Shown here: piece after piece, positions 6,034 through 12,094 of the stretch | Position numbering within the stretch: position 1 is the first letter of the stretch | Layout: the number at the start of each line of letters is the position of its first letter | Origin: a virus | Strand: one strand, 5' to 3' | IMG/VR virus record: IMGVR_UViG_3300028393_000171 | Location: 1 to 37,141 of that record | DNA: 37,141 nt | The notes under the pieces: model-generated | Told to the model about the DNA's origin: nothing | The model's input: only the letters and a program-made list of their open reading frames with translations | The model's database searches: none | Translations under genes and position numbers: made by a program

Positions 6034-6207
6034 ATGAGATATGAAGATTATGATGGTTATGATTATGACTATGATGAATTGGTAGAAAATGCCGAGGATC
6101 TTGGTCTGGATGAAGAACCTTGGATGCAAGATGCAGAAGAGGATGATGAGGTTCCGTCTTATGGTAAGAATTATTATTCCAGTATTGAAGAAGACGAAAA
6201 CGAATAA
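6034..6207 (+). CDS. 57-residue highly acidic tyrosine-rich protein
   Basis: The product begins MRYEDYDGYDYDYDELVENA and ends SIEEDENE; roughly half the residues are D, E or Y and there are almost no basic ones. AAAGGGAG precedes the ATG. Such DNA-like acidic peptides in phages sometimes mimic DNA to block host nucleases or regulators, but that is inference. No family is recognised. Confidence 0.65.
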   Translation: MRYEDYDGYDYDYDELVENAEDLGLDEEPWMQDAEEDDEVPSYGKNYYSSIEEDENE

Positions 6208-6212
6208 TCTTT

Positions 6213-6293
6213 GTGTGTGCTTCTAGGTGGGACTAGACCCTATTCTTATTCCTTTCTTATAACGGGCTGTTGGTTCAAATCCAACCACACACT
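6213..6293 (+). ncRNA. tRNA-like locus with an enlarged anticodon region
   Basis: The acceptor pairs GTGTGTG/CACACAC, the D arm is TCTA-GGTGGGAC-TAGA, and the T arm GTTGG-TTCAAAT-CCAAC is perfect. Between the D and T stems there are 31 bases instead of about 23, and no ordinary 5+7+5 anticodon arm forms; CCC (6238-6240) can pair with GGG (6264-6266), enclosing TTAT/ATAA. It may be a decayed tRNA, a tRNA with a short insertion, or a tRNA mimic. Confidence 0.5.
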
Positions 6294-6295
6294 TT

Positions 6296-6802
6296 ATGAG
6301 CGCTTTCCAGCAAGAACTAGATGATTTTCGTCGCACACCAGATGGTAAAATCATTCAAGGAGCGGCTCATACTAGCCGAGTATTAAATCATAAATATCGG
6401 AATGGTGTGATTATAAAAGCCGTTTGTTCTCTGCGTAAGATTGAGAACGATTTTGACAGTATTGCTTGTTGTGGCGTAAGTGGTTTGATGGTAGTGCCAC
6501 AGATTGCGGAGATTCTCAATAAGAATATTATCGTTGTTCGTAAGGATGAAAAGCGATATAGCGAATTTTTCCTTGAAGGCGTTTCTCCATCACGATATGT
6601 TATTGTGGATGATTTGATTTGTTCTGGAGATACTCTTAAACATATTATTGGTAGTATTTCTGATGATACTCCAAGAGCAAAGTGTATCGGAGCATACTTC
6701 TATCTTGGTGAAGAATGTTCTTTCAATGCTTCTACAGATTCTAAACTTTTTGAGAAGCATTTTGGCACGATAATCCTAAACCCTTACCAGCCAAAGACTT
6801 AG
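6296..6802 (+). CDS. phosphoribosyltransferase-family protein
   Basis: This encodes 168 residues. Around residues 101-113 it reads VIVDDLICSGDT, the PRPP-binding signature of type I phosphoribosyltransferases (two acidic residues then a small-residue loop). Upstream, CCGVSGLMVVPQIA fits the pyrophosphate-loop strand. The nucleobase specificity cannot be told. It probably serves nucleotide salvage in infected cells. The ATG is two bases after the tRNA-like locus and no Shine-Dalgarno is visible. Its last codons lie inside the first half of repeat module 5. Confidence 0.75.
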   Translation: MSAFQQELDDFRRTPDGKIIQGAAHTSRVLNHKYRNGVIIKAVCSLRKIENDFDSIACCGVSGLMVVPQIAEILNKNIIVVRKDEKRYSEFFLEGVSPSRYVIVDDLICSGDTLKHIIGSISDDTPRAKCIGAYFYLGEECSFNASTDSKLFEKHFGTIILNPYQPKT

Positions 6803-6857
6803 GGCAAGCTGGGGCGGCCCCGGTCGCCGTAAGTCCTTATCTACCAACCACTTGCGA
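6775..6857 (+). repeat. tandem dyad upstream module, copy 5
   Basis: Motifs start at 6777 and 6830 (53 bp apart), linker GGGGCGGCCCCGG. The first element overlaps the 3' end of the phosphoribosyltransferase gene, so the repeat constrains that protein's C terminus. The -35 box starts 55 bp after the second motif. Confidence 0.85.
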
Positions 6858-6884
6858 CCTGCGGAATTTTTCCAAAGTTTTCGC

Positions 6885-6913
6885 TTGACACTGCCGATAA
6901 TATAGTGTAGAAT
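6885..6913 (+). promoter_or_regulatory. sigma-70-type promoter downstream of module 5
   Basis: TTGACA 6885-6890, 17 bp spacer with GCCGATAATATAGTG, TAGAAT 6908-6913. It has the best consensus in the left part and drives the DUF932 gene alone. Confidence 0.8.
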
Positions 6914-6956
6914 CAGTGGACAAGAACGATTGAACAGCAACACGAAAGGGATGATT

Positions 6957-7907
6957 ATGGCTCATGCAGTTGAACAGATGATGTTTGTTGGTGCGACCCC
7001 GTGGCACGGCCTTGGGAACCAGCTTGACGAAGCCCCTACGGTTTCGGAAGCTATGACCGCTGCCGGTCTGGATTGGGAAGTCGGTCTGAAGGATTTGTTC
7101 ACGGTGGACGGCGAACCCGTTCCGGCCCGTGCGACCTATCGCAAGACAGACTCCAGTATTCTGGGCGTTGTCGGCCCGCGATACACCCCGCTGCAAAACA
7201 GCGAGGCGTTCGATTGGTTCCAGCCGTTTCTGGATGCTGGCGAGTGTGCGTTGCATACTGCCGGTTCGCTCCACAGCGGTCAGAAGGTTTGGGTTCTGGC
7301 CCAACTGAACCGCGACAATAGCGAGATCGTGAAGGGTGACGAGGTTGGGAAGTTCATTCTTCTCAGTAACTCGCACGATGGCACGACCGCTATCCGGGTT
7401 GGCTATACGCCGATCCGTGTTGTGTGTGCTAACACTATGGCAATGGCCCATAGCAAGAGCAGTGGTTCCAAGTTGATCCGTATTCGTCACACACGTTCCA
7501 GCAAGACCAATCTGGAAAACGTGCGAGACATTATGGACAACATCAACATGGAGTTTGAGGCGACTGCGGAGCAGTTCAAGTTCCTCGCGTCGAAGAACTT
7601 CAATCAGGCCGACGTTCGTCGCTATGTCAAGGTGATGCTCGACATCGACGGTACGCCGGATGATCAGATCAAGACTCGTACCAGAAATATCATGGACGAG
7701 ATTCTGAATCTGGTCGAAGGCCCGAAGCAGAGTGCGACGGGGGTTCGCGGAACGTGGTGGGCCGCTTATAACGGCTTCAACGAGTATCTGAATTACAATA
7801 AGGGTCGCACCGAAGACAATCGGCTCGACAGCCTGTGGTTCGGAACGAATGCGAACGACAACACCAAGGCTCTGGAAAAAGCCATGCAGTTCGCTCAGGC
7901 ACTTTAA
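6957..7907 (+). CDS. DUF932 (phage/plasmid-like TIGR03299) protein
   Basis: This encodes 316 residues. The start MAHAVEQMMFVGATPWHGLG is diagnostic for the DUF932/TIGR03299 group found in phages and plasmids, and later hallmarks (GRVGPRYTPLQN-like segment, SHDGTTAIRVGYTPIRVVCANT) agree. The family's molecular function is unknown. I chose ATG 6957 because AAGGG at 6946 is six bases upstream; ATG 6951 abuts it. The gene is more GC-rich than the right half, has its own repeat module and promoter, and is followed by a strong terminator, so it is a highly expressed single-gene unit. Confidence 0.9.
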   Translation: MAHAVEQMMFVGATPWHGLGNQLDEAPTVSEAMTAAGLDWEVGLKDLFTVDGEPVPARATYRKTDSSILGVVGPRYTPLQNSEAFDWFQPFLDAGECALHTAGSLHSGQKVWVLAQLNRDNSEIVKGDEVGKFILLSNSHDGTTAIRVGYTPIRVVCANTMAMAHSKSSGSKLIRIRHTRSSKTNLENVRDIMDNINMEFEATAEQFKFLASKNFNQADVRRYVKVMLDIDGTPDDQIKTRTRNIMDEILNLVEGPKQSATGVRGTWWAAYNGFNEYLNYNKGRTEDNRLDSLWFGTNANDNTKALEKAMQFAQAL

Positions 7908-7931
7908 TACCTCGTAGTGGGGGTAATGTGG

Positions 7932-7967
7932 GAGCCGCCACTCAGCAATGGGTGGCGGTTCTTTTTT
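7932..7967 (+). terminator. rho-independent terminator after DUF932 gene
   Basis: GAGCCGCCACT (7932-7942) pairs with GGTGGCGGTTC (7951-7961) around a short loop and is followed by TTTTTT. It insulates the DUF932 gene from the next region. Confidence 0.9.
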
Positions 7968-7980
7968 ACCCCTAGACCAC

Positions 7981-8068
7981 TTGACGTAAACCCTTATTCC
8001 CAAAGGACTTACGACGCGGCGGGCCGGCCGCAATTTCTCTAAGTTATTTGATACCAACGACTTACGTC
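7981..8068 (+). repeat. tandem dyad upstream module, copy 6
   Basis: Motifs start at 7987 and 8040, 53 bp apart. The linker contains GGGCCGGCCGC, as in copy 3. Arms CGTAA/TTACG are intact in the first element. A third, weaker CGTAAGCT...GGTTGCGA element follows at about 8088-8116. Confidence 0.8.
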
Positions 8069-8099
8069 AATTTAGTAAAAGAATCTCGTAAGCTCAGTG

Positions 8100-8128
8100 T
8101 TGCCAAAGGGTTGCGATGTCGATATACT
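8100..8128 (+). promoter_or_regulatory. candidate promoter after module 6
   Basis: TTGCCA 8100-8105, 17 bp spacer ending GATGTCGA, TATACT 8123-8128. No gene follows for 350 bases, so a leader or small RNA is possible. Confidence 0.55.
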
Positions 8129-8209
8129 GTATATGGACGTAAGTGGTTACTGGGCAAAGGGTTAGGTTAAAATAATAATGAATAATGTAAAGATAGGATT
8201 ATATTCATT

Positions 8210-8258
8210 TGTCTCGCCTAATCCAGCGGATTTGCTGCCGTTGCTGTTAGTCAGCGAG
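8210..8258 (+). repeat. AGTCAGCGAG element, copy A
   Basis: The element begins TGTCTCGCCTAA, has the hairpin AATCC-AGC-GGATT, and ends AGTCAGCGAG. TCTCGC near its 5' end is complementary to GCGAGA at its 3' end. It shares ends and a hairpin position with copies at 10589 and 11861. Confidence 0.6.
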
Positions 8259-8289
8259 AATAGTGACTATAGTAACATGGTTCACTGCT

Positions 8290-8320
8290 TCTAAGTTCTT
8301 ATGTTTCAACCACTTGCAAC
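8290..8320 (+). repeat. single dyad element overlapping a -35 box
   Basis: TCTAAGTTCTTATG...CAACCACTTGCAA is a single copy of the dyad motif. Its right arm contains the -35 box TTGCAA at 8314, 22 bp after the motif start, the same offset as at 9352/9374. Confidence 0.65.
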
Positions 8321-8342
8321 CGATGCTGCGATATGGTATACT
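8314..8342 (+). promoter_or_regulatory. promoter with dyad-embedded -35
   Basis: TTGCAA 8314-8319, 17 bp spacer ending GCGATATGG, TATACT 8337-8342. Spacer and -10 are nearly identical to the promoter at 9374. Confidence 0.7.
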
Positions 8343-8478
8343 AAACAGTGTAACAACGATAGTAACAAAGAAGCTGATTTTTGAGACTAATTCTCAATAG
8401 ATAAAGATGGTTAGATTAGTAGTCTGATAGTGTAGTCAGGCTAAATCACAGACCCCTTGAGAATGATGCAGGAAAGAA

Positions 8479-8628
8479 ATGAAAATTGTACTAGAAATAA
8501 ATAGCTCTGAGGATTTTGACTACGAGTATTTTATTGACTGGCTCAATGACCAGTTGGTTGATAGTTCTATGTGTGGAACTGATGTTGATGCTGGTATTAT
8601 TAGTGTGAATGGGGAGAATAAATACTAA
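8479..8628 (+). CDS. 49-residue acidic hypothetical protein
   Basis: The product starts MKIVLEINSSEDFDYEYFID. GGAAAGAA precedes the ATG, and its TAA overlaps the next ATG (TAATG). The composition is strongly acidic. No family is recognised. Confidence 0.65.
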   Translation: MKIVLEINSSEDFDYEYFIDWLNDQLVDSSMCGTDVDAGIISVNGENKY

Positions 8629-8816
8629 TGAAAGTTACTGATGAAAATAGACAAGAGATTATGAGTACCTATTGTAGCCGTCTCTTGGACGATATGGACT
8701 TTAATACTCTGTACAATTTTGCTTATGATATGTTGAGAGATAATAAAGAGGGATTGACCAATAAAATGTTGGAAGATCAAATTAAAGACTACTACCCTGA
8801 CCTTCTGGAGAACTAA
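8628..8816 (+). CDS. small hypothetical protein
   Basis: This encodes 62 residues starting MKVTDENRQEIMSTYCSRLL, a mostly helical acidic protein. It is TAATG-coupled on both sides. No family is recognised. Confidence 0.7.
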   Translation: MKVTDENRQEIMSTYCSRLLDDMDFNTLYNFAYDMLRDNKEGLTNKMLEDQIKDYYPDLLEN

Positions 8817-8872
8817 TGTTACTAATAGTTATAGTGGTTGTTATGCTAATCCTTTTAGATACTAAGCAGTAA
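8816..8872 (+). CDS. 18-residue hydrophobic micropeptide
   Basis: The frame MLLIVIVVVMLILLDTKQ is almost entirely a membrane helix. It starts in the TAATG of the preceding gene with TCTGGAG upstream, so it would be translated by coupling. Very short; coding status is uncertain. Confidence 0.4.
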   Translation: MLLIVIVVVMLILLDTKQ

Positions 8873-8885
8873 TTCTGGAGAATTT

Positions 8886-9029
8886 ATGGAAATTGATATT
8901 AATAAACAAGAAGCTTGGAAACTGTTGGATGCTCTTGATGCTTATAAGAAAGACTATACTCTAACTGGACCAGTTAATAAGATTTTTGACAACATTACTA
9001 AAAAGCTTAAAATGGTCTTAAAGGATTAG
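8886..9029 (+). CDS. 47-residue hypothetical protein
   Basis: The product starts MEIDINKQEAWKLLDALDAY. A good site (TCTGGAG) lies eight bases upstream. Helical, with a basic tail (ITKKLKMVLKD). No family is recognised. Confidence 0.65.
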   Translation: MEIDINKQEAWKLLDALDAYKKDYTLTGPVNKIFDNITKKLKMVLKD

Positions 9030-9074
9030 TGGTGTAATAGTTAATAGGCTGGGCCACTTTCTTGTGGGGGCTTT

Positions 9075-9329
9075 ATGTTGGTATTGTGGAGAATATTTCG
9101 AGCAATTTTTTGCGGATGTTTATTCGCATGGATCGGAGTCTCTATGATGGAGACGGAACTGGAAATTCTTACTAATAGTTCTTTTAAAGAGTATATGGCT
9201 CATGATATTTTTTATGGATACTTGAGTGTGCGCAAGTTTTATGAGAATATTGTTTATGTTGCAGGAATAAACTTTATTCTAGGATTGTTAATAGGACTAA
9301 TCTGGAAACCTGGAAGTATTAAAATCTAA
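9075..9329 (+). CDS. two-helix membrane protein
   Basis: This encodes 84 residues. Hydrophobic segments near residues 8-25 (FRAIFCGCLFAWIGVSMM) and 61-77 (VYVAGINFILGLLIGLIW) flank a polar loop. GTGGGGGC precedes the ATG. The size and topology would suit a holin, but there is no lysin beside it, so the function is open. Confidence 0.6.
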   Translation: MLVLWRIFRAIFCGCLFAWIGVSMMETELEILTNSSFKEYMAHDIFYGYLSVRKFYENIVYVAGINFILGLLIGLIWKPGSIKI

Positions 9330-9349
9330 CAAGAGCGGTGAGATGTTCT

Positions 9350-9382
9350 TGTAAGTTGTTTACCATCAAGGCTTTGCGTCAA
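9350..9382 (+). repeat. single dyad element overlapping a -35 box
   Basis: TGTAAGTTGTTTACCATCAA followed by GGCTTTGCGTCAA. The -35 box TTGCGT at 9374 lies in the right arm, 22 bp after the motif start, as in the copy at 8290. Confidence 0.65.
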
Positions 9383-9402
9383 CAGAGCCGATATGGTATA
9401 CT
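9374..9402 (+). promoter_or_regulatory. promoter with dyad-embedded -35
   Basis: TTGCGT 9374-9379, 17 bp spacer ending GCCGATATGG, TATACT 9397-9402. Confidence 0.7.
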
Positions 9403-9417
9403 AAGGTGGTGGTGGCT

Positions 9418-9516
9418 GTGGTCAACTTTTCTTTAACCTCAGGAATTATAATGCTAGGCCTCTTCTTTGGAGTTGGTATTGTTTTTGGTCTATATGAGGG
9501 ATTCAGGGGTAACTAA
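9418..9516 (+). CDS. 32-residue single-helix membrane peptide
   Basis: From GTG 9418, with AAGGTGG eight bases upstream, the frame reads VNFSLTSGIIMLGLFFGVGI and ends YEGFRGN, one membrane helix. ATG 9451 would give 21 residues. It directly follows the promoter at 9374. Confidence 0.5.
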   Translation: MVNFSLTSGIIMLGLFFGVGIVFGLYEGFRGN

Positions 9517-9521
9517 AAATC

Positions 9522-9707
9522 ATGGATAATAATCAGACTATTCGGGTCGTTACCATACAAATGGATTTGGCCATACCAAATGATGATTGTGAATGTATTA
9601 GTAAAACAGACATCACAGATTATCTAAATAAAAAACTGTATGAGGACCCTGAATTTTTTGGTGAGTTTGGAACTGAGAATATTGTTAGTGTGAGCTACCT
9701 AGAATAG
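9522..9707 (+). CDS. small hypothetical protein
   Basis: This encodes 61 residues starting MDNNQTIRVVTIQMDLAIPN. Acidic, with CECIS. The short gap from the preceding peptide suggests one operon. Its beta-rich opening resembles that of the protein at 11622. No family is recognised. Confidence 0.65.
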   Translation: MDNNQTIRVVTIQMDLAIPNDDCECISKTDITDYLNKKLYEDPEFFGEFGTENIVSVSYLE

Positions 9708-9913
9708 TAGATACTACTCTCTTGTAGTATACCCTTCTATAACTTCTTAACCCTTATTTATCATACGCACCTGCATAATACATATCATTTTTCCAGGACT
9801 CTGTCAAGGCTAAAAACTTTTTATTGCCAATCTTTAGTATAAACCGGTAGCTGCTCTGTCTTTATAGTGTATTCTATATAGAGCATTTAAAACAATGTTT
9901 TATGGAGAAGCAC

Positions 9914-10585
9914 ATGAAAAGTAGCTTGCACACTTTGGCTTGGGATAATGTGAATTTAGCAGTGGTAGAGTCTCATAAGAATGTAACGAAACATTTTAAT
10001 TTAGATGTAAACTATTACCATCAGAATACTCCTCACGGATTATGGATACATCAAGTTTTACACAAATCAACAGAAGACGTTGTTGGTTTTTTAGATATAG
10101 ACTGTGTGCCAGTAAATAATAATATCATAAAACAAGTTCAAGAGTATGTCTATGATAATCAAACATTCATGGGAACGGCCCAAATTTCAGGCCACCAAGA
10201 TTTTGTAAATAGATGTCATGTATTTGCTGCTCCTTGTTTTTTCTTTATCTATAGAGAAAAATGGTTTGAACTTGGATGTCCTGCTTTTGGAGAAGCTAAT
10301 AACTGCGATGTTGCACAATTTGTTTCTAAAAAAGCAGAAAGTGTAGGTTTTTCTTATCGCTGTTTATATCCAACACACTATGATAAAAAAGCAACAGAGC
10401 CAACATGGAAGCTAAATAATTATGGTAACTATGGAATAGGAACACATTATAGAGGAGGAGTATATCATCTATACGAAAGTAGAAATAATACTAATATCGA
10501 TTTGTTCGTTAAGAGATGTAACGAAATTATTAACGGCTCATTCTCTACTCAAGATATGTACCCAACATTCGATGATAATATCTAG
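9914..10585 (+). CDS. glycosyltransferase-like (GT-A fold) protein
   Basis: This encodes 223 residues from ATG 9914, which has GGAGAAG four bases upstream; ATG 9902 lacks a site. The segment VVGFLDIDCVPVNNN contains a DxD motif at the end of a hydrophobic strand, the nucleotide-sugar and metal site of GT-A enzymes. The later GECNN-like segment (FGEANNCDVAQFV) and GTHYRGGVYH fit an acceptor half. A role modifying phage or host glycans is inference. It is a stand-alone gene with no clear promoter. Confidence 0.55.
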   Translation: MKSSLHTLAWDNVNLAVVESHKNVTKHFNLDVNYYHQNTPHGLWIHQVLHKSTEDVVGFLDIDCVPVNNNIIKQVQEYVYDNQTFMGTAQISGHQDFVNRCHVFAAPCFFFIYREKWFELGCPAFGEANNCDVAQFVSKKAESVGFSYRCLYPTHYDKKATEPTWKLNNYGNYGIGTHYRGGVYHLYESRNNTNIDLFVKRCNEIINGSFSTQDMYPTFDDNI

Positions 10586-10588
10586 ATT

Positions 10589-10635
10589 GTATCTCCTAAT
10601 CTTTCAGATTTGCGTTGGTGGCGATAGTCAGCGAG
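10589..10635 (+). repeat. AGTCAGCGAG element, copy B
   Basis: The copy has hairpin AATCT-TTC-AGATT at the position where copy A has AATCC-AGC-GGATT (a compensatory C-G to T-A change), and ends AGTCAGCGAG at 10626-10635. No start codon lies close downstream. Confidence 0.6.
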
Positions 10636-10673
10636 TTAGTGGGGTCAGTTAAAAAAGAGATTGTCAGTGGGCC

Positions 10674-10701
10674 TTGCCTGTTAGTTCATCGATCCTATTA
10701 T
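10674..10701 (+). promoter_or_regulatory. candidate promoter of the secreted peptide gene
   Basis: TTGCCT 10674-10679, 16 bp spacer, TATTAT 10696-10701. The boxes are moderate; the gene at 10754 starts about 50 bases on. Confidence 0.45.
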
Positions 10702-10753
10702 AGGTCAAATGACAGTCGCAGGGACGCGACATTACTTCAACAGGAGAAAGTTT

Positions 10754-10969
10754 ATGATTAAGTTTGTTCTTGTGTTTGCTCTAATGGTACTTGGTTCGTC
10801 AACTTATGCTGGCGAGTGTGTTAATGGACATTGTACTCTACGCAGTCGCGTTGTCAATGTTACCCAAGAAATTGTTGCTGTTCCAGTAGCAGTTACCCGT
10901 CGAACAGTTGAGGCTACCCGTAATGTTGGTCGAAGAACTGTGGCCCGTGTTCGTAGTGTGGTTCGTTAA
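10754..10969 (+). CDS. small secreted basic protein
   Basis: This encodes 71 residues from ATG 10754 (AGGAGAAAG upstream). A classic Sec signal peptide (MIKFVLVFALMVLGSSTYAG, cleavage after YA) leaves a mature peptide of about 52 residues: GECVNGHC, a valine-rich stretch, then an arginine-rich amphipathic tail with no acidic residues. It could bind envelope, nucleic acid or membrane. Followed by a terminator, so it is a single-gene unit. Confidence 0.7.
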   Translation: MIKFVLVFALMVLGSSTYAGECVNGHCTLRSRVVNVTQEIVAVPVAVTRRTVEATRNVGRRTVARVRSVVR

Positions 10970-11039
10970 TATAACTGATTGATAATCAAAAGGATCAAAG
11001 GACAGATTTGTTTGATTATAGATCAAAGAAAAGATAAAT

Positions 11040-11085
11040 CCCCCGATGCCTCTTAGCAATGCACACTTTCGGGGGTCTTTTCTTA
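11040..11085 (+). terminator. terminator after the secreted peptide gene
   Basis: CCCCCGA (11040-11046) pairs with TCGGGGG (11069-11075), extended by AAGAAAAGA upstream against TCTTTTCTT downstream. The T-rich 3' arm serves as the run. Confidence 0.75.
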
Positions 11086-11116
11086 AATACGTTTTATTTT
11101 ACTCACGGAGGAACTT

Positions 11117-11464
11117 ATGAAAAATTTTATGATTGCAATTGCTCTAGTTTTTGTCACTACTTTTACCGTAGAGGCGGCTCGACCAAGATACTATAGTCAG
11201 CCAACTACTAAGGTAGAAAGTTATACTAAGAATTATATTGGTGGAAACAATGATCAAGAGCGTTGTCAAGCAGAAGCAGATCATATGGCAGCTAATAACA
11301 TCACTGGTCATGTATGGGGTGTTATTGGTAGTTTTGAAGGAGTTGGTTATGGTTCTAGTCCTAATTGTAACACTTGTACTCCAAGCAACAATATGACTCT
11401 AACAGGAGATGCGTCAGCACAAGGTAATAATGGTAAATGGTATAGAGTAAGATCGTGGAGGTAA
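11117..11464 (+). CDS. secreted cysteine-containing protein, planctomycete-like
   Basis: This encodes 115 residues. Signal peptide MKNFMIAIALVFVTTFTVEA is followed by a mature protein with ERCQAEADHMAANNITGHVW, then FEGVGYGSSPNCNTCTP. I associate the order 'QAeA..MA..n..gH..G...EGVG.s....C.C' with small exported proteins of planctomycetes; this is from memory. It has an excellent site (CGGAGGAAC). Likely exported from the host during infection, perhaps a host-derived gene. Confidence 0.65.
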   Translation: MKNFMIAIALVFVTTFTVEAARPRYYSQPTTKVESYTKNYIGGNNDQERCQAEADHMAANNITGHVWGVIGSFEGVGYGSSPNCNTCTPSNNMTLTGDASAQGNNGKWYRVRSWR

Positions 11465-11473
11465 TATCTTCAG

Positions 11474-11545
11474 GCAAGAGTAGCTCAATGGTAGAGCGTT
11501 AGGTTTCCAACCTGAATGTTGAGAGTTCGAGTCTCTTCTCTTGCT
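11474..11545 (+). tRNA. tRNA-Gly (anticodon TCC)
   Basis: Acceptor GCAAGAG/CTCTTGC is perfect, discriminator T; anticodon arm TTAGG-TTTCCAA-CCTGA gives TCC, reading GGA. No CCA is encoded. It stands apart from the tRNA cluster. Confidence 0.9.
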
Positions 11546-11564
11546 TTTAATAAATCTATTATGA

Positions 11565-11614
11565 TTGTCCTAGCTAATAATATCGGGTCGGTTTTTATGG
11601 TAACAGTCAGCGAG
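11565..11614 (+). repeat. AGTCAGCGAG element, copy C
   Basis: Begins TTGTCCTAGCTAA and ends AGTCAGCGAG (11605-11614). Its central hairpin is not evident. The ATG of the next gene is seven bases downstream, so GCGAG sits where a Shine-Dalgarno would. Confidence 0.55.
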
Positions 11615-11621
11615 ATTTAGT

Positions 11622-11822
11622 ATGATAACAACTATAAAAATTCAACCCCAGATGGACTGTAATTATATTTGTCAAAAGATTCATGGTGCTATCCTAAAAT
11701 ATCAACAAGACAATCCTGACCTATCAGATTCTATTGTTGTGATAGATATTAAGAAACCTTATGACGATAGTAATCTTATTCCCAAATTAGAATTTAAGAG
11801 TGAAGGAATCTTGATAGAGTAG
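11622..11822 (+). CDS. small hypothetical protein
   Basis: This encodes 66 residues starting MITTIKIQPQMDCNYICQKI. It has a beta-helix-beta appearance and acidic tail. No AGGAGG site exists; the repeated AGTCAGCGAG is in its place. No family is recognised. Confidence 0.65.
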   Translation: MITTIKIQPQMDCNYICQKIHGAILKYQQDNPDLSDSIVVIDIKKPYDDSNLIPKLEFKSEGILIE

Positions 11823-11860
11823 TCTGGGTCTTTTATAATACCATTGAGATAAAGTTGTTT

Positions 11861-11909
11861 TGTCTCACCTAAAATTCCGGGTTTGGAATTTATGGAGATA
11901 GTCAGCGAG
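11861..11909 (+). repeat. AGTCAGCGAG element, copy D
   Basis: Begins TGTCTCACCTAA, has a perfect hairpin AAATTCC-GGGTTT-GGAATTT, and ends AGTCAGCGAG (11900-11909) eight bases before the ATG at 11918. Confidence 0.65.
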
Positions 11910-11917
11910 CTTATACT

Positions 11918-12094
11918 ATGGCAAAAAAGAAACCGGCCCCCAAAAAGAAATCTTGTACTAAAAAAAGTTGTGGCAAGTGTCCTGACAAGAATTGTACAGA
12001 AGATAAGGAGCCACTTCCTGAGTTTAAGGTTGAGCCTCTAACAAAGACTGATTATTTTTTCGGAATGATTAAACGGGCATTTGGTTATGAATGA
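11918..12094 (+). CDS. 58-residue lysine-rich four-cysteine protein
   Basis: MAKKKPAPKKKS is followed by CTKKSCGKCPDKNC, a C-x4-C-x2-C-x4-C cluster that could bind zinc, then an acidic and aromatic tail ending MIKRAFGYE. The N terminus is histone-tail-like. It may bind nucleic acid (inference). Its end overlaps the next gene. Confidence 0.65.
   Translation: MAKKKPAPKKKSCTKKSCGKCPDKNCTEDKEPLPEFKVEPLTKTDYFFGMIKRAFGYE

Larger units (their letters stand above)
8129..8478 (+). other. gene-poor 350-base stretch
   Basis: It holds one copy of the AGTCAGCGAG element (8210-8258), a single dyad repeat (8290-8320) and a promoter (8314). A 38-codon frame from ATG 8178 is present but poorly supported. 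Nothing else is recognised. Confidence 0.5.

Noticed and set aside
6837-8057. Long open frame on the minus strand (406 codons)
   Set aside because: It is the shadow of the DUF932 gene on the other strand, covers a clear terminator and repeat, and its sequence has no protein-like features.
625-8068. CRISPR array
   Set aside because: The repeated dyads come in pairs upstream of promoters, with conserved GC-rich linkers rather than unique spacers, and no cas gene is present.
8178-8294. 38-codon frame in the gene-poor stretch
   Set aside because: It reads through the AGTCAGCGAG repeat and has only a weak ribosome site; the repeat explains the sequence better.
9707-9730. Hairpin ATACTAC-TCTCTT-GTAGTAT after the 9522 gene
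   Set aside because: There are only seven pairs and no T run follows, so I do not call it a terminator.
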